Positions 1 through 11,056 of a DNA stretch of 64,000 bases are shown in pieces. Every line of letters starts with the position of its first letter. The first letter of the stretch is position 1. The translations under genes and the position numbers were made by a program. The stretch comes from Rhinopomastus cyanomelas (Eukaryota; Chordata; Aves; Bucerotiformes; Rhinopomastidae): positions 1,012,281 to 1,076,280 of the forward strand of contig VXBP01008587.1 of the NCBI GenBank assembly GCA_013400115.1, read 5' to 3'. The notes beneath the pieces are model-generated. The model saw only the letters and a program-made list of their open reading frames with translations. It had not been told where the DNA came from and did no database searches.

Positions 1-78
1 TAGGTGATCCTGCTGTGGCAGGGGGATTGGACTAGATTGGTCCCTTCCAATCCCTAATGATTCTATGATTGTATGATT
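1..78 (+). mobile_element. CR1 LINE, 3' end fragment
   Basis: The sequence matches the last 80 bases of the common CR1 subfamily in this window, from the TAGGTGATCCTGCTGTGG segment to an ATTCTATG-type tail. The window edge cuts its 5' side, so its true length is unknown. Its tail runs directly into the tail of an oppositely oriented copy. Confidence 0.9.
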
Positions 79-505
79 AGGGATTAGAAGCGACCTTGAA
101 AGATCATCTAGTGTAATCCCCCTGCCAGAGCAAAACTACCTAGATCAAGTCACACAGGAACACATCCAGGTGAGTTTTACACATCTCCAAAGAAGGAGAC
201 TCCACAACCCACCCTGGGCAGCCCCTTCCACTGCTCTGTCACCCTCACCATGAAGAGGTTCCTTCTCATATTGACATGGAACTTTCTATGTTCCAGCTTA
301 CAGCCGTCGTCCCTTGTCCAGTCACTAGATGACACTGAGCAGAGCCTGGCTCCATCCTCCTGACACCCAACCTTCACATATCTATAGACATTAATGAAGT
401 CACCTCTCAGTCTCCTCTTTTCCAAGCTAAAGTGACCCAGCTCCCTCAGCCTCTCCTCATAAGGGAGGTGTTCTACTCCCTCCATTGTCTTCGTGCCTCT
501 GCGCT
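79..505 (-). mobile_element. CR1 LINE, 3' end with ORF2 C-terminus
   Basis: A minus-strand CR1 of about 430 bp. It carries the conserved blocks in order: tail region, the GTGCTCTGTCACCCTCA block, and the codons for the ORF2 C-terminal segment with the EERLRELG and RRLRGD motifs. A minus-strand frame of 102 codons (485-177) stays open but ends in a changed C-terminus, so it is a dead fragment. ORF2 encodes endonuclease and reverse transcriptase; only the tail of the protein is present. Confidence 0.92.
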
Positions 506-1522
506 ATAAACTTTTTGCCATAGTCCTTCTCCACTCCTGCCCTGTTGCCTACAAAGCAGTGCTGCTCATTAATTTTTATCAAGTCCCATCACTTTTAGTC
601 CTGGATGGCTCTTCCTAGTGTTCCTGTAGTTGTTCTGGCCCTGACAGAGTTTCCTAAAGCTTACCAAAAATAATGTAGAATAAAGCATCCCCATTATGTT
701 CCTCAGCTTTTCATCTCTCCTATATTTACCCTAGCACAGAATTTTCTTCCCCATTCTTCCTCAATGCCCATTGTTCTATCTGCATTTTGTCTTCACTCCT
801 GACGCAGTACAAGTGCTAATAAGAATACTCTCAAAAGCGCCTCCGCGACTCCTACACCTAACTTACGTATGTTTTAAAATATTGGTTTATTTTGGGAGGT
901 TTGTTGGGGTTTTTTTTAATTTAATCATAATGAATCAATCGTTTCTCAAAATGGGGAATGGCATCACCAGCAGAGAGCACACTGGAACCTCAGAACAAAA
1001 GAAAAAAGAGAATCAATAGCATATTTTTAACAAAGCGAGCCTGAAACACGTGAAGATGCATTTGAAACAAACCAGAAGTGTGCTGACTATTGAGAGACTG
1101 TTGTCACTGAAATTAATGCCAGTTACACAAAGACCACCCTTAAGTTATCAGTTGTTCATGCCAGTTCAGTTTGTATTCAGTTTTCTAACTCAAATAAACT
1201 GAAGAAAACCCCAAATCAACCTCGGTACCCATACCAGAAACTAAACACATTTTTATTTGGGATGCATGGTTGGACAAAAGCTTTAACAAATTACGTGATA
1301 TATTTTAGAAGACAGATTGTGTTCATTTGCTGAACTTAGGGAAACCTTTGGGTTGACAGATAATCAATTCAAATACCTGCATTTGAGAGATTGTATTACT
1401 AATTCCTTTCACAAGCCTTCCCTTTTGGATACGGGCAAATAAACGTGTTTTCTTTGGCAAGGATTGGACCACGTCAGCAGATACAGCCTTTCAGGTGTGA
1501 TTGCTGTCTTGCAACCCAGCCT
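506..1522. other. Unique AT-rich DNA, no gene seen
   Basis: It holds a run of eight T around 910-917 and an 82-codon plus-strand frame (771-1019) with no recognisable family features. Confidence 0.5.
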
Positions 1523-1648
1523 GGTTTAAAACCTTCCTGGGCATGTTCCTGTGTGACTTGGTCTAGGTGATCTTGCTGTGTCAGGGGGTTTGGACTAGAT
1601 GATCTTTTGAGGTCCCTTCCAATCCCTAATGATCTGTGATTCTGTGAT
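1523..1648 (+). mobile_element. CR1 LINE, short 3' fragment
   Basis: About 125 bp from the TTTAAAACCTTCCTGG block to a tail with CTGTGATTCTGTG, the G-type tail variant. The copy is strongly 5' truncated, as is usual for LINE insertions. Confidence 0.9.
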
Positions 1649-1999
1649 AAATGGTACTGTTGGTGTACACAGTGCAGCCTCTCTGATATGATGAAGTATA
1701 TAATGAAGAATATTTTGACTAGACTGCACAAAAGAGGAAGATTATCATCTGATAGAATAGGTGCAAGTTTCTCTCCAGGGACAGACATCAGAATATCTGC
1801 CAAAATTGGACTAGAATGATGTTCTAGAAAAGTGGAGCCATGCGTTGATGCTTCACTCCCTTGATCTGAAGGTTCTGCACCATTTCTGTAACCTTGGATT
1901 GAGATCATGTTCCTTTTTTTGTTGTTTTAAACTTGCCTTCTTTTAGGAATTCTTTCCCTTCCCAGCCAACACACACACATTTACATACTGAGCAAGATG

Positions 2000-2253
2000 C
2001 CCTATGGTAAGGAATATCCCTTTGGCTAGTTTGGGTCAGGTGTCCTGGCCGTGCCCTCTCCCAGCTTCTCATGCACCTGCTCGGTGGCAGAGCATGGGAA
2101 ACTAAAAAGTGCTTAACTTAGAATAACCACTACTTAGCAACAACTACAACATCAGTCTGATACCAACATTATTCTCACACTACATCCAAAACACTCCACT
2201 GCACCAGCTACTAGTAAAACAACCCACTTTATCCCAGCTAAAACCAGGACAAG
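2000..2253. mobile_element. Probable endogenous retrovirus LTR fragment
   Basis: The block contains TTAGCAACAACTACAACATC, the words ACCAGCTACTAGTAAAACAA and CCAGCTAAAACCAGGACA, and an upstream GGGTCAGGTGTCCTGGCCGTG-like segment (2034-2054). I recognise this as a dispersed repeat of bird genomes associated with endogenous retrovirus long terminal repeats. No gag, pol or env frame adjoins it, so it would be a solo or partial LTR. Recognition is from memory; subfamily and orientation are uncertain. Confidence 0.5.
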
Positions 2254-3979
2254 CTCCCACGGAACGTAATTTGTTCCATGTCCATTGGTTTCATAGGGTA
2301 CAAAAGAATTTCTAGATGTGACAGACCTGGAAGAATAGTTTCAAAACCAGAACAAATGTTCAAGAATTGGCTGGGGCTTGTGCGTGAGACACAGAAATGT
2401 TCTGCAGGCAGGTCAGCAAAGGAACAATTTTCACTGGTGATGGATCTGAGCTTGTACCTAGTAGGCAGCCAAACCCAGCTGTGATGTCTTCTTTGCACAT
2501 AACACCACTGAAAGCTTTCACACTTTTCTTGACGGGTTTTGGCCATAACGAATATTTTCAATAAATTATGGTTTTTCCCAGTTGTTTTTAGTTCAGCAAA
2601 GATTTTTGTTCTCCACGGAGTGTTAAAAAAATGACAACAGAATAAATCTCCAAACAAATAAGAACTTAGATGCTTTATATGTGCTCAGGCAGCATTCCTC
2701 CTTTACAATCTTCCACCCTGCCTTACAGATGCTCTCCTCTATTACTAAGGCATTCATGCTGATAACTTTTGATTTTAAGGCCATGAAGCTTGGCTTTTCC
2801 AAGCCAAGGATTTCTTGGATTCAGAGGATATTTATCTGGCCTCAAGAATGGAAGACTCAGGATCAGGCTGGAAATGAGACAACACTGAAATGGTTCTTCT
2901 CAGCACCTCACTTATTTCATTAGGTTGGCTCGAAATGCCTGGCTTTGCACCTGGGCATCAGGGAGATACCCACGGTCATGGTATTTTCTGGATCCTATCT
3001 TTCTGGATCACAAGCATCATGAGCTTCATCCGAACACAGTCGTACAATTCACATTTCAGATGGGCAAGTTATTGTTTTTAATCAGTTATTGTTGTGTTTT
3101 CTTTAATGGGGAATTTCACAGGTTATTAGCTGTAGTTGGGCCACTGGGTATCAGTCTACCAGCTGCAAAACCCAAGCATGGTGTTGTAGCAATTGCTTAC
3201 TGAGTGTCTGGGCTTGTTTGTGTGGTTTTTTGTTTTTTAAACTGAGAGAATTAATTAATCTGAGTGACTGCAATGCTCAGTAAATACCAGTTATCAATTC
3301 TCTTTCTAATGACAACTGATGACATGATTTTTACAAATGGTTGAGCACTTGGCAAATGCTAACGATACAAATCGAATGAGCTGAAAGAAACTCCAGTCTG
3401 CCCTATTGTCACTACCGAGCTGACAGATGGGAAAAAGAGGAGGAGGTTGCGATGCTCTCCCAGAAGCCCAGGGGCACACAGCAAAATGACTGCTGAAGTG
3501 TCTTGAAAGACCATAAGTGAGAGAGAAGCAGATTTCCAGAGAGCAGACATCACCAATGTTTTACTTTAGAAGTTACCTCTTCTAGCACAGCCTGCCCAAA
3601 ACACGCTGACCATGTTGTCTGCAGAGCAGCTAGCACCAGAGCTCGCTGAGCCGCAGCCGTGCAGGTAAAATTGAATTTCCATGAAGAAAGGATGAGCTGG
3701 AGCCAGGCTGCTTACTCCAGCAGCTGTTGGGAGAACGGGAGGTCAGAGCTGCCATTGCAGCTGCCCCAAGCAGGTGGCTCAAATGCCAGCATCTGCTGCT
3801 GCCCTGGACAGCATCACCTGCCTGGGTACCATCAGCATGGCTGAGGCACTTAGCTACCCTGGTTGTCTACTGCTGTGAACAGCTGCCCTCTCCTCTGGTG
3901 CCTAAGCAACAGGGAAAATTCCCCCACATATTGAAAAGCCAGTAAGTCCCAGAATAAGAACCAAGAAGTTGGCTCTAGC
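2254..3979. other. Unique DNA, no gene seen
   Basis: Short frames occur on both strands over the same bases (2238-2657 minus, 2278-2484 plus, 2925-3203 plus), which argues against real coding. A moderately GC-rich patch lies at 3600-3850. Confidence 0.5.
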
Positions 3980-4064
3980 CAGCCTGATCTAGGCTGGGGT
4001 GTCCCTGCCTGTGCTGGAGGGTTGGAACTGGATGATGGTTCCTTCCAACCCTGAGTGATTACAG
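3980..4064 (+). mobile_element. CR1 LINE, old subfamily 3' fragment
   Basis: The block AGCCTGATCTAGGCTGGGG, then GGTTGGAACTGGATGATGG and CCTTCCAACCCTGAGTGATT, matches the 3' end of an older CR1 subfamily. It differs from the common type, which has GGATTGGACTAGATGATC. Confidence 0.8.
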
Positions 4065-4570
4065 TAAGTCAGTGGTGGCATTCTGGTGAGATCACATGGC
4101 TCAGCCTTGCCTTTCCTCACCTATCCTTTCTGGTTGGGTTTGTTTTTTTTTTTCTCAATTAGTCAAATTTGGTTTTGTAGAAAGTGACTTGAGAAGTGAA
4201 AAGTACCAAACTTCAGTAGCTTCACCCATATGTGCCGCGCGCCTCAGGCTAGACAGCACATATTGGTAGCCAGACTGAGAGGAACATTTACCACATTACC
4301 TCTTAAAAACTCACTTTATTTTTCTTGTTGAGCTGGCTCCCATCCAACGTGACACTCCAGCGTGAGCCATGCAGTGACAGCAACAGCCTCCATGGAAACA
4401 CACCGGAGCATGAGGCCAGTCGTGGGGTAGAGAGAAAAGGCAGCTCCAATCTTTTCCTTAGTCTGCTGCCTTTTTTTTTTTTTTCTCTGAACAATCTTTT
4501 CCTTCTAAAAGCATTATTGGAGCACCCATCCTATGCCACTGTGCCTTTGATGTGTCCCCTGTAGTCATGC
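4065..4570. other. Unique DNA with poly-T tracts
   Basis: T tracts occur at about 4141-4152 and 4471-4484. A small CpG cluster (GCCGCGCGCC) lies near 4233. No coding signal is seen. Confidence 0.5.
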
Positions 4571-4655
4571 AGGGGCCAGAGCAGGACCACCTAGACCAAG
4601 TCACATAGGAACACATCCAGGCGAGTTTTAAACATCTCCAGAAAAGGAGACTCCC
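4571..4655 (-). mobile_element. CR1 LINE, internal piece lacking the tail
   Basis: Minus-strand sequence from the CCAGAGCAGGACCACCTAG block to AAGGAGACTCC. The 3' tail that should precede it is absent, so the copy has lost its 3' end or was cut by rearrangement. Confidence 0.85.
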
Positions 4656-5120
4656 CAGAAGAGGAAGTCCTTTGTCATCATGGCTTTTAGCACACCTGCT
4701 TCTCCATCATGCTGGAAACTCACTCCCCCATGCAGCAGCATGCGAAGTTACCTGATGCCGTTATGATAGAATTGATGATACAATTTTCCCTTATTATTTC
4801 CTTATTATTTGAAATTACTTATCCAAGATCACCAAGGGTTGCAGGGACTTCAGATGACATCCTGCACATCTATGTTAAATGCATGAGGCCAAGTTCTGAG
4901 ATTAGGTCAATCTGAAGAATTTAAATTGAGTTAGGGGTCCTGGATGTGTTTATAAAGCTGGGGGTGTGACTCATGAATTCTGTGTCTCTTCTCAGCATCT
5001 TTCATAGGGCTTCTCACCTTTTCTCCTTCTCTTCACCTATCTCTCATTCCAAGAGAGCTTGTAGTTCCTTTGCAGTGTAATACATGTAAAAGGAAGTTTG
5101 TTTGCGACCTTGAAAGAACT
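4656..5120. other. Unique DNA, no gene seen
   Basis: The stretch is AT-rich. A 68-codon frame (4709-4915) shows no recognisable features. The last bases before the minisatellite (from about 5111) already resemble its unit. Confidence 0.45.
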
Positions 5121-5260
5121 TTGTAGCACTTTGTACCACTTTGTAGCACTTTGTATCACTTTGTAGCACTTTGTACCACTTTGTAGAGCTTTGTATCGCT
5201 TTGTATCACTTTGTAGCGCTTTGTAGCGCTTTGTAGAGTTTTCTATCACTTTGTATCACC
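5121..5260. repeat. Decamer minisatellite, 14 units
   Basis: There are fourteen head-to-tail 10-bp units of the form TTGTAGCACT, exactly in phase. The bases after TTGTA vary in an ordered way: GC,CC,GC,TC, then GC,CC,GA,TC,TC, then GC,GC,GA,TC,TC. The last two 50-bp blocks (5161-5210 and 5211-5260) therefore look like a higher-order duplication. A minus-strand frame passes through with a 10-residue peptide period, but nothing suggests it is a gene. Confidence 0.97.
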
Positions 5261-5717
5261 TGCACTGCGGCAGCGATACTGCAAAGAATGCCATCCTATT
5301 TGCATGAAGTTACCCAGAGGTTAATTAGTAGACGGAGGTAAATTTCCAAAAGAGTGCACCAGGTAAAAAAGCAGCAAAAAGCAATTCTTCCTTTAATTGG
5401 TTTTGTACACAGAGCTCTCGCTCTATGCTTTACAAATGTATTAGATAATCTCTGTCTTCATTTTCTGGGAAGATTGCATGCCGGGTAGAAAGGAAGTCTG
5501 TCACTGTGTCTGTCTGAGTGGTTCCTTGCTGACCTTTTGTTGTGGGATAGGTTATTTGGAAACGTGGGCCATCAGGTGCCATCACGTTTGCACTGTAGGG
5601 CTGACAATGCTGCACTCGCAGGCATCCTCTACAGTGCAACGCAAAGGAAATAATCCTGGGTTCTCTTTCTGTTTGAGTAACTGCTGGGAAATGTTGATAA
5701 AAACATCATATTAAAAT
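5261..5717. other. Unique DNA, no gene seen
   Basis: Overlapping frames on opposite strands (5430-5639 minus, 5478-5714 plus) have no known motif. Confidence 0.45.
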
Positions 5718-5951
5718 GTGAGCTGGAGCACAGGAGGTTCCACATAAATATGAGAAGGAACTTCTTCACAGTGAGGGTGACGGAGCACTGGAACAGGCTG
5801 CCCAGGGGGATTGTGGAGTCTGAGACGTTTAAAACCCTCTTAGTTATGTTCTTTTGTGACTTGTTCTAGGTGATCCTGCTGTGTCAGGGGGATTGGACTA
5901 GATGATATTTCGAGGTCCCTTCCAGTCCCTAATTATTCTATGGTTCTATGA
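5718..5951 (+). mobile_element. CR1 LINE, 3' fragment
   Basis: About 230 bp from GAGCTGGAGCACAGGAGG through the GGAACAGGCTGCCCAGGGGG block to an ATTCTATG-type tail. The start corresponds to the last 50 or so codons of ORF2. Confidence 0.95.
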
Positions 5952-6570
5952 AAATGACATGAAGTAGTGCACATCCCCAGCTCTGCTCACCTTGTGGAAT
6001 GGAAGGAAGGTGCTGTCCTGGTAAGTTCACATGTGAGAGAAAGACCAGTGTATTTAATGTTACTAGGGTGGAGGTAAGGGTTTAGTATTCTTTTTGAAAA
6101 GAAACACTCTGAAGGACCATCAAAAACTGTCCCCAGATCTCTCAGGAAGAAGGCAATCTCAGAACCTTGTTGGATTCACCTCTGACTCTGGACACCCTGA
6201 ACTGTGTGTTGGCTGCATACCCAGCTCTGGATCCTGAGACTTCGGTGGCAGTGGTTCTGCTTTTCTATGAGAGCTTTAGAGGACATAGTCCAGCTTAAGT
6301 CAAAGACCCCCCTTCTCTGAGCAATACACTTTCACATCAAGGCCCTGAAATTTTGGTGAGTTACACCCCACTGTTTGTAATCACTAATTACAGCATCAGA
6401 ATTTACTGCAAGTAAGCCTGAATAGCCTAGAAATAATTCCTGAGAACCTAGAAATAATTATCAGTGTTGAGTTTGGCTTTTAAAATATGACTTAAAAGCT
6501 ACATTTTCTTAGAAGCTTTGGAGTTATTCTAATACCAAATTATATCTTTGTCCAAAACAAGCAGGAGAAA
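5952..6570. other. Unique DNA, no gene seen
   Basis: No repeat or coding signal was recognised. AT-rich near 6420-6540. Confidence 0.45.
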
Positions 6571-6688
6571 CCCACTGGGACATGGCCGTGTGACTTGGTC
6601 TAGGTGATCCTGCTCTGACGAATGGGGGGATTGAACTAGATGATCTTTCAGGGTCCCTTCCAATCCCTGATGTTCTGTGATTCTGTGA
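6571..6688 (+). mobile_element. CR1 LINE, short 3' fragment
   Basis: About 118 bp ending in GTTCTGTGATTCTGTGA. The usual CTGTGTCAGGG segment is altered to CTCTGACGAATGGGG, a small local change private to this copy. Confidence 0.92.
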
Positions 6689-9600
6689 AATCACTACGAC
6701 AGAGTTTGAGCACCAAACTGTAAAGATTTCAGCTTTAGTTTGGTCTTCTCTGCCAAGCTGGTTGGACACCTGACAAAGCAATGCCACTGGTGGAGCCAAG
6801 GATCTGCTGAAGTTCATGACAGAAACAGAACGCTGTCTGCCCCTGGATGCAGTGTCAAAACCATGGGCACACTGCGCTGTGTTTCTGATCACTCTTTCCC
6901 CCTCTCTGCAGCGTGATGACAGTGGCTCCACCACTGCTCCTTTGAAGGATAAAGTGGATTTGCAGTTTTGTAAATGTTATTTCTGGTGAGCATTTCTACA
7001 AAGGCCACCTAGAAAGCAGACCCAGTGCAAACATTTTCATCATGAAGGAGACATGTGGAGCTGCAGTCTCTCACATGAAAGTAGATGCTACCTTTGGCAG
7101 AGCTAATAAGGTGATCAGAGCCCTTCCACTTCACTTGTTCATGAATAAACTTGACCTTGACAAGTGGCATCTCTGTGTCAGTTCAACAGCTGAAATATAA
7201 CACGGCCGATGATCAACATCAAACTTATTTATCCTGTTTTACGCATCCATTATTCCTTATTGTTCCTGATGCCTAAGAAATGTATTCTTTCTCTTTCCTT
7301 AAACAGCTCTCATTCATTTGTTGGTATTTACAACCTCCTTATTGTTGCTGAGGGTTCTCCTGTTCCCTCCCTGTCACCAGTTAGCGAAGCTAAATGCATT
7401 TTGTTATTTTAATCTTTCTTGAAAAGTCAATCCCTTAATTAGAATCTACGGCTGTGGTGTTCCGCCGGGTGTCTGAAGGCTAAACACCACAAGGGCTATT
7501 TTCTTACTAATTGTTCCCAGAGACAGGATATTTGTTAGTGCTGGTGATGGCATTGGGCTGTGTTTTATTTTTAAAAAAAAGATTTTATGTAGATACAAGG
7601 CAAATGGCAGAATTAAATCAGATTTTTAAAGGATCAAGGTCTACAAGGTAAGGAAAGTGATTATTTTCTTGGTTGGGATTCAAACCAAAATATGCAAAGA
7701 CAAGCCCCAAAGCCAGGAGTCTGGAGAATAAGCACGTGAAAAGCTCTCTGTAAAACAGATATATTAAGATGATGCCTGTGAAAAGCTGTCAGAGGTTGAT
7801 CTGCTTTCTCTCCTACCAATTGCTAATGAGCATCAGAAAATCTGGAAAAGCTCCTTGATTCCTAACCCAGCAAATACATTTTGCTAAAGAGACTGGAGAT
7901 CCAGTAGGAAGATCAGTAGTGCTGGAAAAAGCACCTAGGCAGTAGTTCTTTCCTTTTGTCTTTCAGCTTCCCATCAGACACAGCCTTTGCACCACCTCCC
8001 CTGAGAACAACCACTGTCCCATGGCCGCATTGCCCATCTCATTCCACTCTTCCACCCCTCTGTTAGAGCAGCTGAGGTAGACTGGCTTTCTGTTCCCTGC
8101 TCTCATTCTATCTGCTTGACCTTTCCTTGTGCCACCCACACAGTGGCTTAACTTGAGCAGCAGCAGCAGAGCTTACTCCCTCTATGAACCCCCCCAGCAC
8201 TAGGATTTAAGCTTCCTTTTGGCATGTAGGAGCTGCAGCCTAAAACCCTGACAGCTCAAAACAATGTCCCATTTTCAAAGTGAGCTGGATAACACCAAAG
8301 ACCCAGAAAGCTGAGTCCAATAGGTTAAGGCCCCTCTGGGAATTTCTGTGAAGGTTAGAGATCTTGTCTGGTCAGTGTGGAGCAGAACAAATCTTGGGGG
8401 AAAGACAAGGGGCATTTTCTGACACTGAGCTGCATCTGAGCTGGCTCAAAACTTCTCATTGAGGGATCGGACAGCAAGCTAGTAGATTAGACAAGGGCTG
8501 GAGAGTAGGCAGTCTGGATCCCTGGGATTTAAGCCTGTGGATTTTTAATCCAAGTCCCAATATAATTTTTAAAGGCATGTATGTTGCTCCTAAAACCTGC
8601 TCCTCCAAGAAAATCTGGCCCAAAACTGCAAGTGCTAATAGCTCTACACCTCTGTACATGCATGCTTATCTATCCCTATATACTTCAGTGCCTGTACCCA
8701 TACATACCTACTGACCTTGCTATTTAATGAGACCTCTTTATTTATTTGCAGGACTAACTGATGTGTCTGCACCAGGAGAGCCTTGGCACATGTCTCGCCA
8801 TCGTGCGTCGCACACTGCAGCTCTGTCCCAGGCTGAGGTGCCAAACACTCTGAAGTTCAGCCATCCTGGCAGTGTGAGGGGGGAAACTCATTCCTCCTGT
8901 GTAAATAGGAGAGAAACTAGCTCTCAGGTAGTGCAGAAAAACTGAAATGAGTAAGAAGCATCTGTAGAAGGAAAATCCATCATTTGAAAGCCTGAAAAAA
9001 TACTTAAAGTAGGCAGAGAACAAAATATTTTGAAAGGATGCAACGTGAACCAGTCACTGACACCCCTACCGGAAGGTGCCACTGGTTCCAGGATGTTCAG
9101 GCACTCCTGCTGGGACAGATAATCTGCATTTAAATGACAAGATTCAGCCATATGTCTGGCTGGGAAATGAAAAGGTTGGAGTGATAGATACCACCTTGTG
9201 CTTCTGCTGTAAGAGCCTTTCATCCTGCTCAGTCACTCTCGTGCACAGCCTTCTGTTCCAGGACAAACTCTCTCCCTATTAAATAATATCTGAATGTCTC
9301 CAGGGCCTGTCTCAGGACCAAGCAGCCTCTTTTCTTCTCAGAAACTATATATCACATCTTTGGTGGGAGCAAGCTTTTGGCTAATATTCTCTGGTTATTT
9401 AACTTGTAATAACTTGTCAATTTAACCCATGCAACTTTTATTTGAAATTTAGGCTGTGACATATGATTGGGGATTTGTACTGTTCAGTCTAGAGGAAGGT
9501 AGATCCTCCTCATTTACAACAAGAGTGAACCCTAACTCCCCAAATTTTAATGTACCCAGGCATTTTAAAGTAAGACAGCAATATTTCCCTACAATCCAAG

Positions 9601-10160
9601 TAATTTTTAGTTTGGCTTTTTCCCCCTGTTGGTATCACTACCAGCCTGGTTAGCTCTTGTTCTTATTTTTCAGAGGGAAAAACACACTGTTGTTGCATCT
9701 TCAAGCCAGAGCAGCATCTTCTTTGTAGCTGCTGCCCGTGTTCTGCAATGGCTTGGACTTCACTTCTTTTAGACCGTGAGAAAAGGACATTATAATATTG
9801 CCAGGGATTTAGTTGCATATTGTGAACAAAAATAGAATTAATTGGTGAGAAAATCTCATTTGTTAGTGTTGTGAAGAGGAAAAAGATAAACCACCATCAG
9901 AATAAATATGTCTGAAAAATAGAGCCCTCCCCCACATTTCCAGTGTGTTACTGGTTTTGGATCTTTTGTCATTTTTGACTTGCTAGTGCACGTGGCTCAC
10001 ATTTAAGAAGCAGAGCACAACACAGGCTTAATGGTTTGACAGTGGTGCTGGTGAGTGGTAAAGGCATGATCTAGGTTTATAAATTTGGTTGCTGTACTCT
10101 TTAAATTAAAAACACTCCCAGAATTTATAGCCTTCATTGCAATCCTTGGATACAGCTGGG
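6689..10160. other. Long repeat-poor unique stretch
   Basis: About 3.5 kb without a recognised CR1. A hairpin-capable 9-bp perfect inverted repeat (TGTGGTGTT at 7453-7461, AACACCACA at 7483-7491, 21-base loop) is present. Frames at 8644-9282 overlap on both strands and resemble no family I know. Confidence 0.45.
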
Positions 10161-10348
10161 GAGGACACCAGAGCAATGGAATGGGCTGCCCAGGAGGGTT
10201 GTGGAGTCTTCTTCACTGGAGATGTTTAAGACCCACCTGGATGTGTTCCTGTGCGACTTGATCTGGGTGATCCTGCTGTGTCAGGGGGATTGGACTGGAT
10301 GATCTTTGGAGGTCCCTTCCAATCCCTAATGTTCTGTGATTCTGTGAT
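10161..10348 (+). mobile_element. CR1 LINE, 3' fragment
   Basis: About 188 bp from GAGCAATGGAATGGGCTGCC to a G-type tail (GTTCTGTGATTCTGTG). A run of nine G follows shortly after, near 10367-10375. Confidence 0.95.
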
Positions 10349-10932
10349 TTGCACGGCATCAGCTGTGGGGGGGGGAGGCCAACTACCTGTGGCCCCAAGC
10401 TGCCACCCAGCTTCTGCATCTCCAGCCCCCAAGGCAAATCTCTGTGCTCTTATCACACTTTGAAAGACAAAGTGGAAGGACCATCGGTTTAGACAATGTG
10501 TGAAATGATAGACAGAGATGTCTTGTGAACTCCTCCTGGATTTGTCACCAGCTTCCAGCAAGAACAAAGAAACACAAGAACTAGTGTAAAGCCTCCAAAA
10601 CGACTTATTTTCATACACTTTTTATTGCTTCATTTCAGGGTAGTTTCAGTTAAAAGTAAGCATTGGCAGTAATCACTTGGTATCTCCTTCCTTTTGGTGC
10701 TTTTAAAAGGTCTTTTATTTTTTGCTTAAAAAAAACCCTGATAGCAAATCTTCTAAGTGAGCAGGCACTAAACCTTGTAAAAACTAATTTAATGCAGATT
10801 TTTTTTTCTCCACACATGCCATACATCCTAAGTAAATGAGAGACCAAAGAGTTGTAAGAGAGACCAAGGAGTGCTGTTTGGGGTGTAGGACAAACACACA
10901 TCGTTTTGTAATAGGCAGAATACAAGATACTG
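10349..10932. other. Unique DNA between CR1 copies
   Basis: T-rich at 10690-10730 and 10800-10808. No coding evidence. Confidence 0.4.
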
Positions 10933-11056
10933 TAGGTCTGGGTGATCCTGCTGTGTCAGGGGGATTGGACTAGATGATCTTTTGAGGTCTCTTCCAATCT
11001 CTAATGATTCTGTGATTCTGTGTTCTTTCCAGGTCCCTTCCAATCCCTAATGTCCT
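10933..11056 (+). mobile_element. CR1 LINE, 3' end with duplicated tail block
   Basis: A normal 3' end runs to about 11022 with the G-type tail. A second copy of the block AGGTCCCTTCCAATCCCTAATG follows at 11031-11052. This may be a local duplication or the remains of a second insertion into the first tail. Confidence 0.9.

Noticed and set aside
5037..5249. Periodic peptide frame through the decamer array
   Set aside because: The 10-residue period follows directly from the 10-bp DNA repeat; no gene context supports translation.
7453..7491. Hairpin with a 9-bp perfect stem and 21-base loop as a possible small RNA
   Set aside because: The stem is too short for a microRNA precursor, and such repeats arise by chance in 64 kb.
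10226..10618. A 130-codon minus-strand frame and similar frames at 1474-1908 and 6524-6934
   Set aside because: Each is partly antisense CR1, with peptide words such as SQNHR and GIGRDL that recur at every copy.
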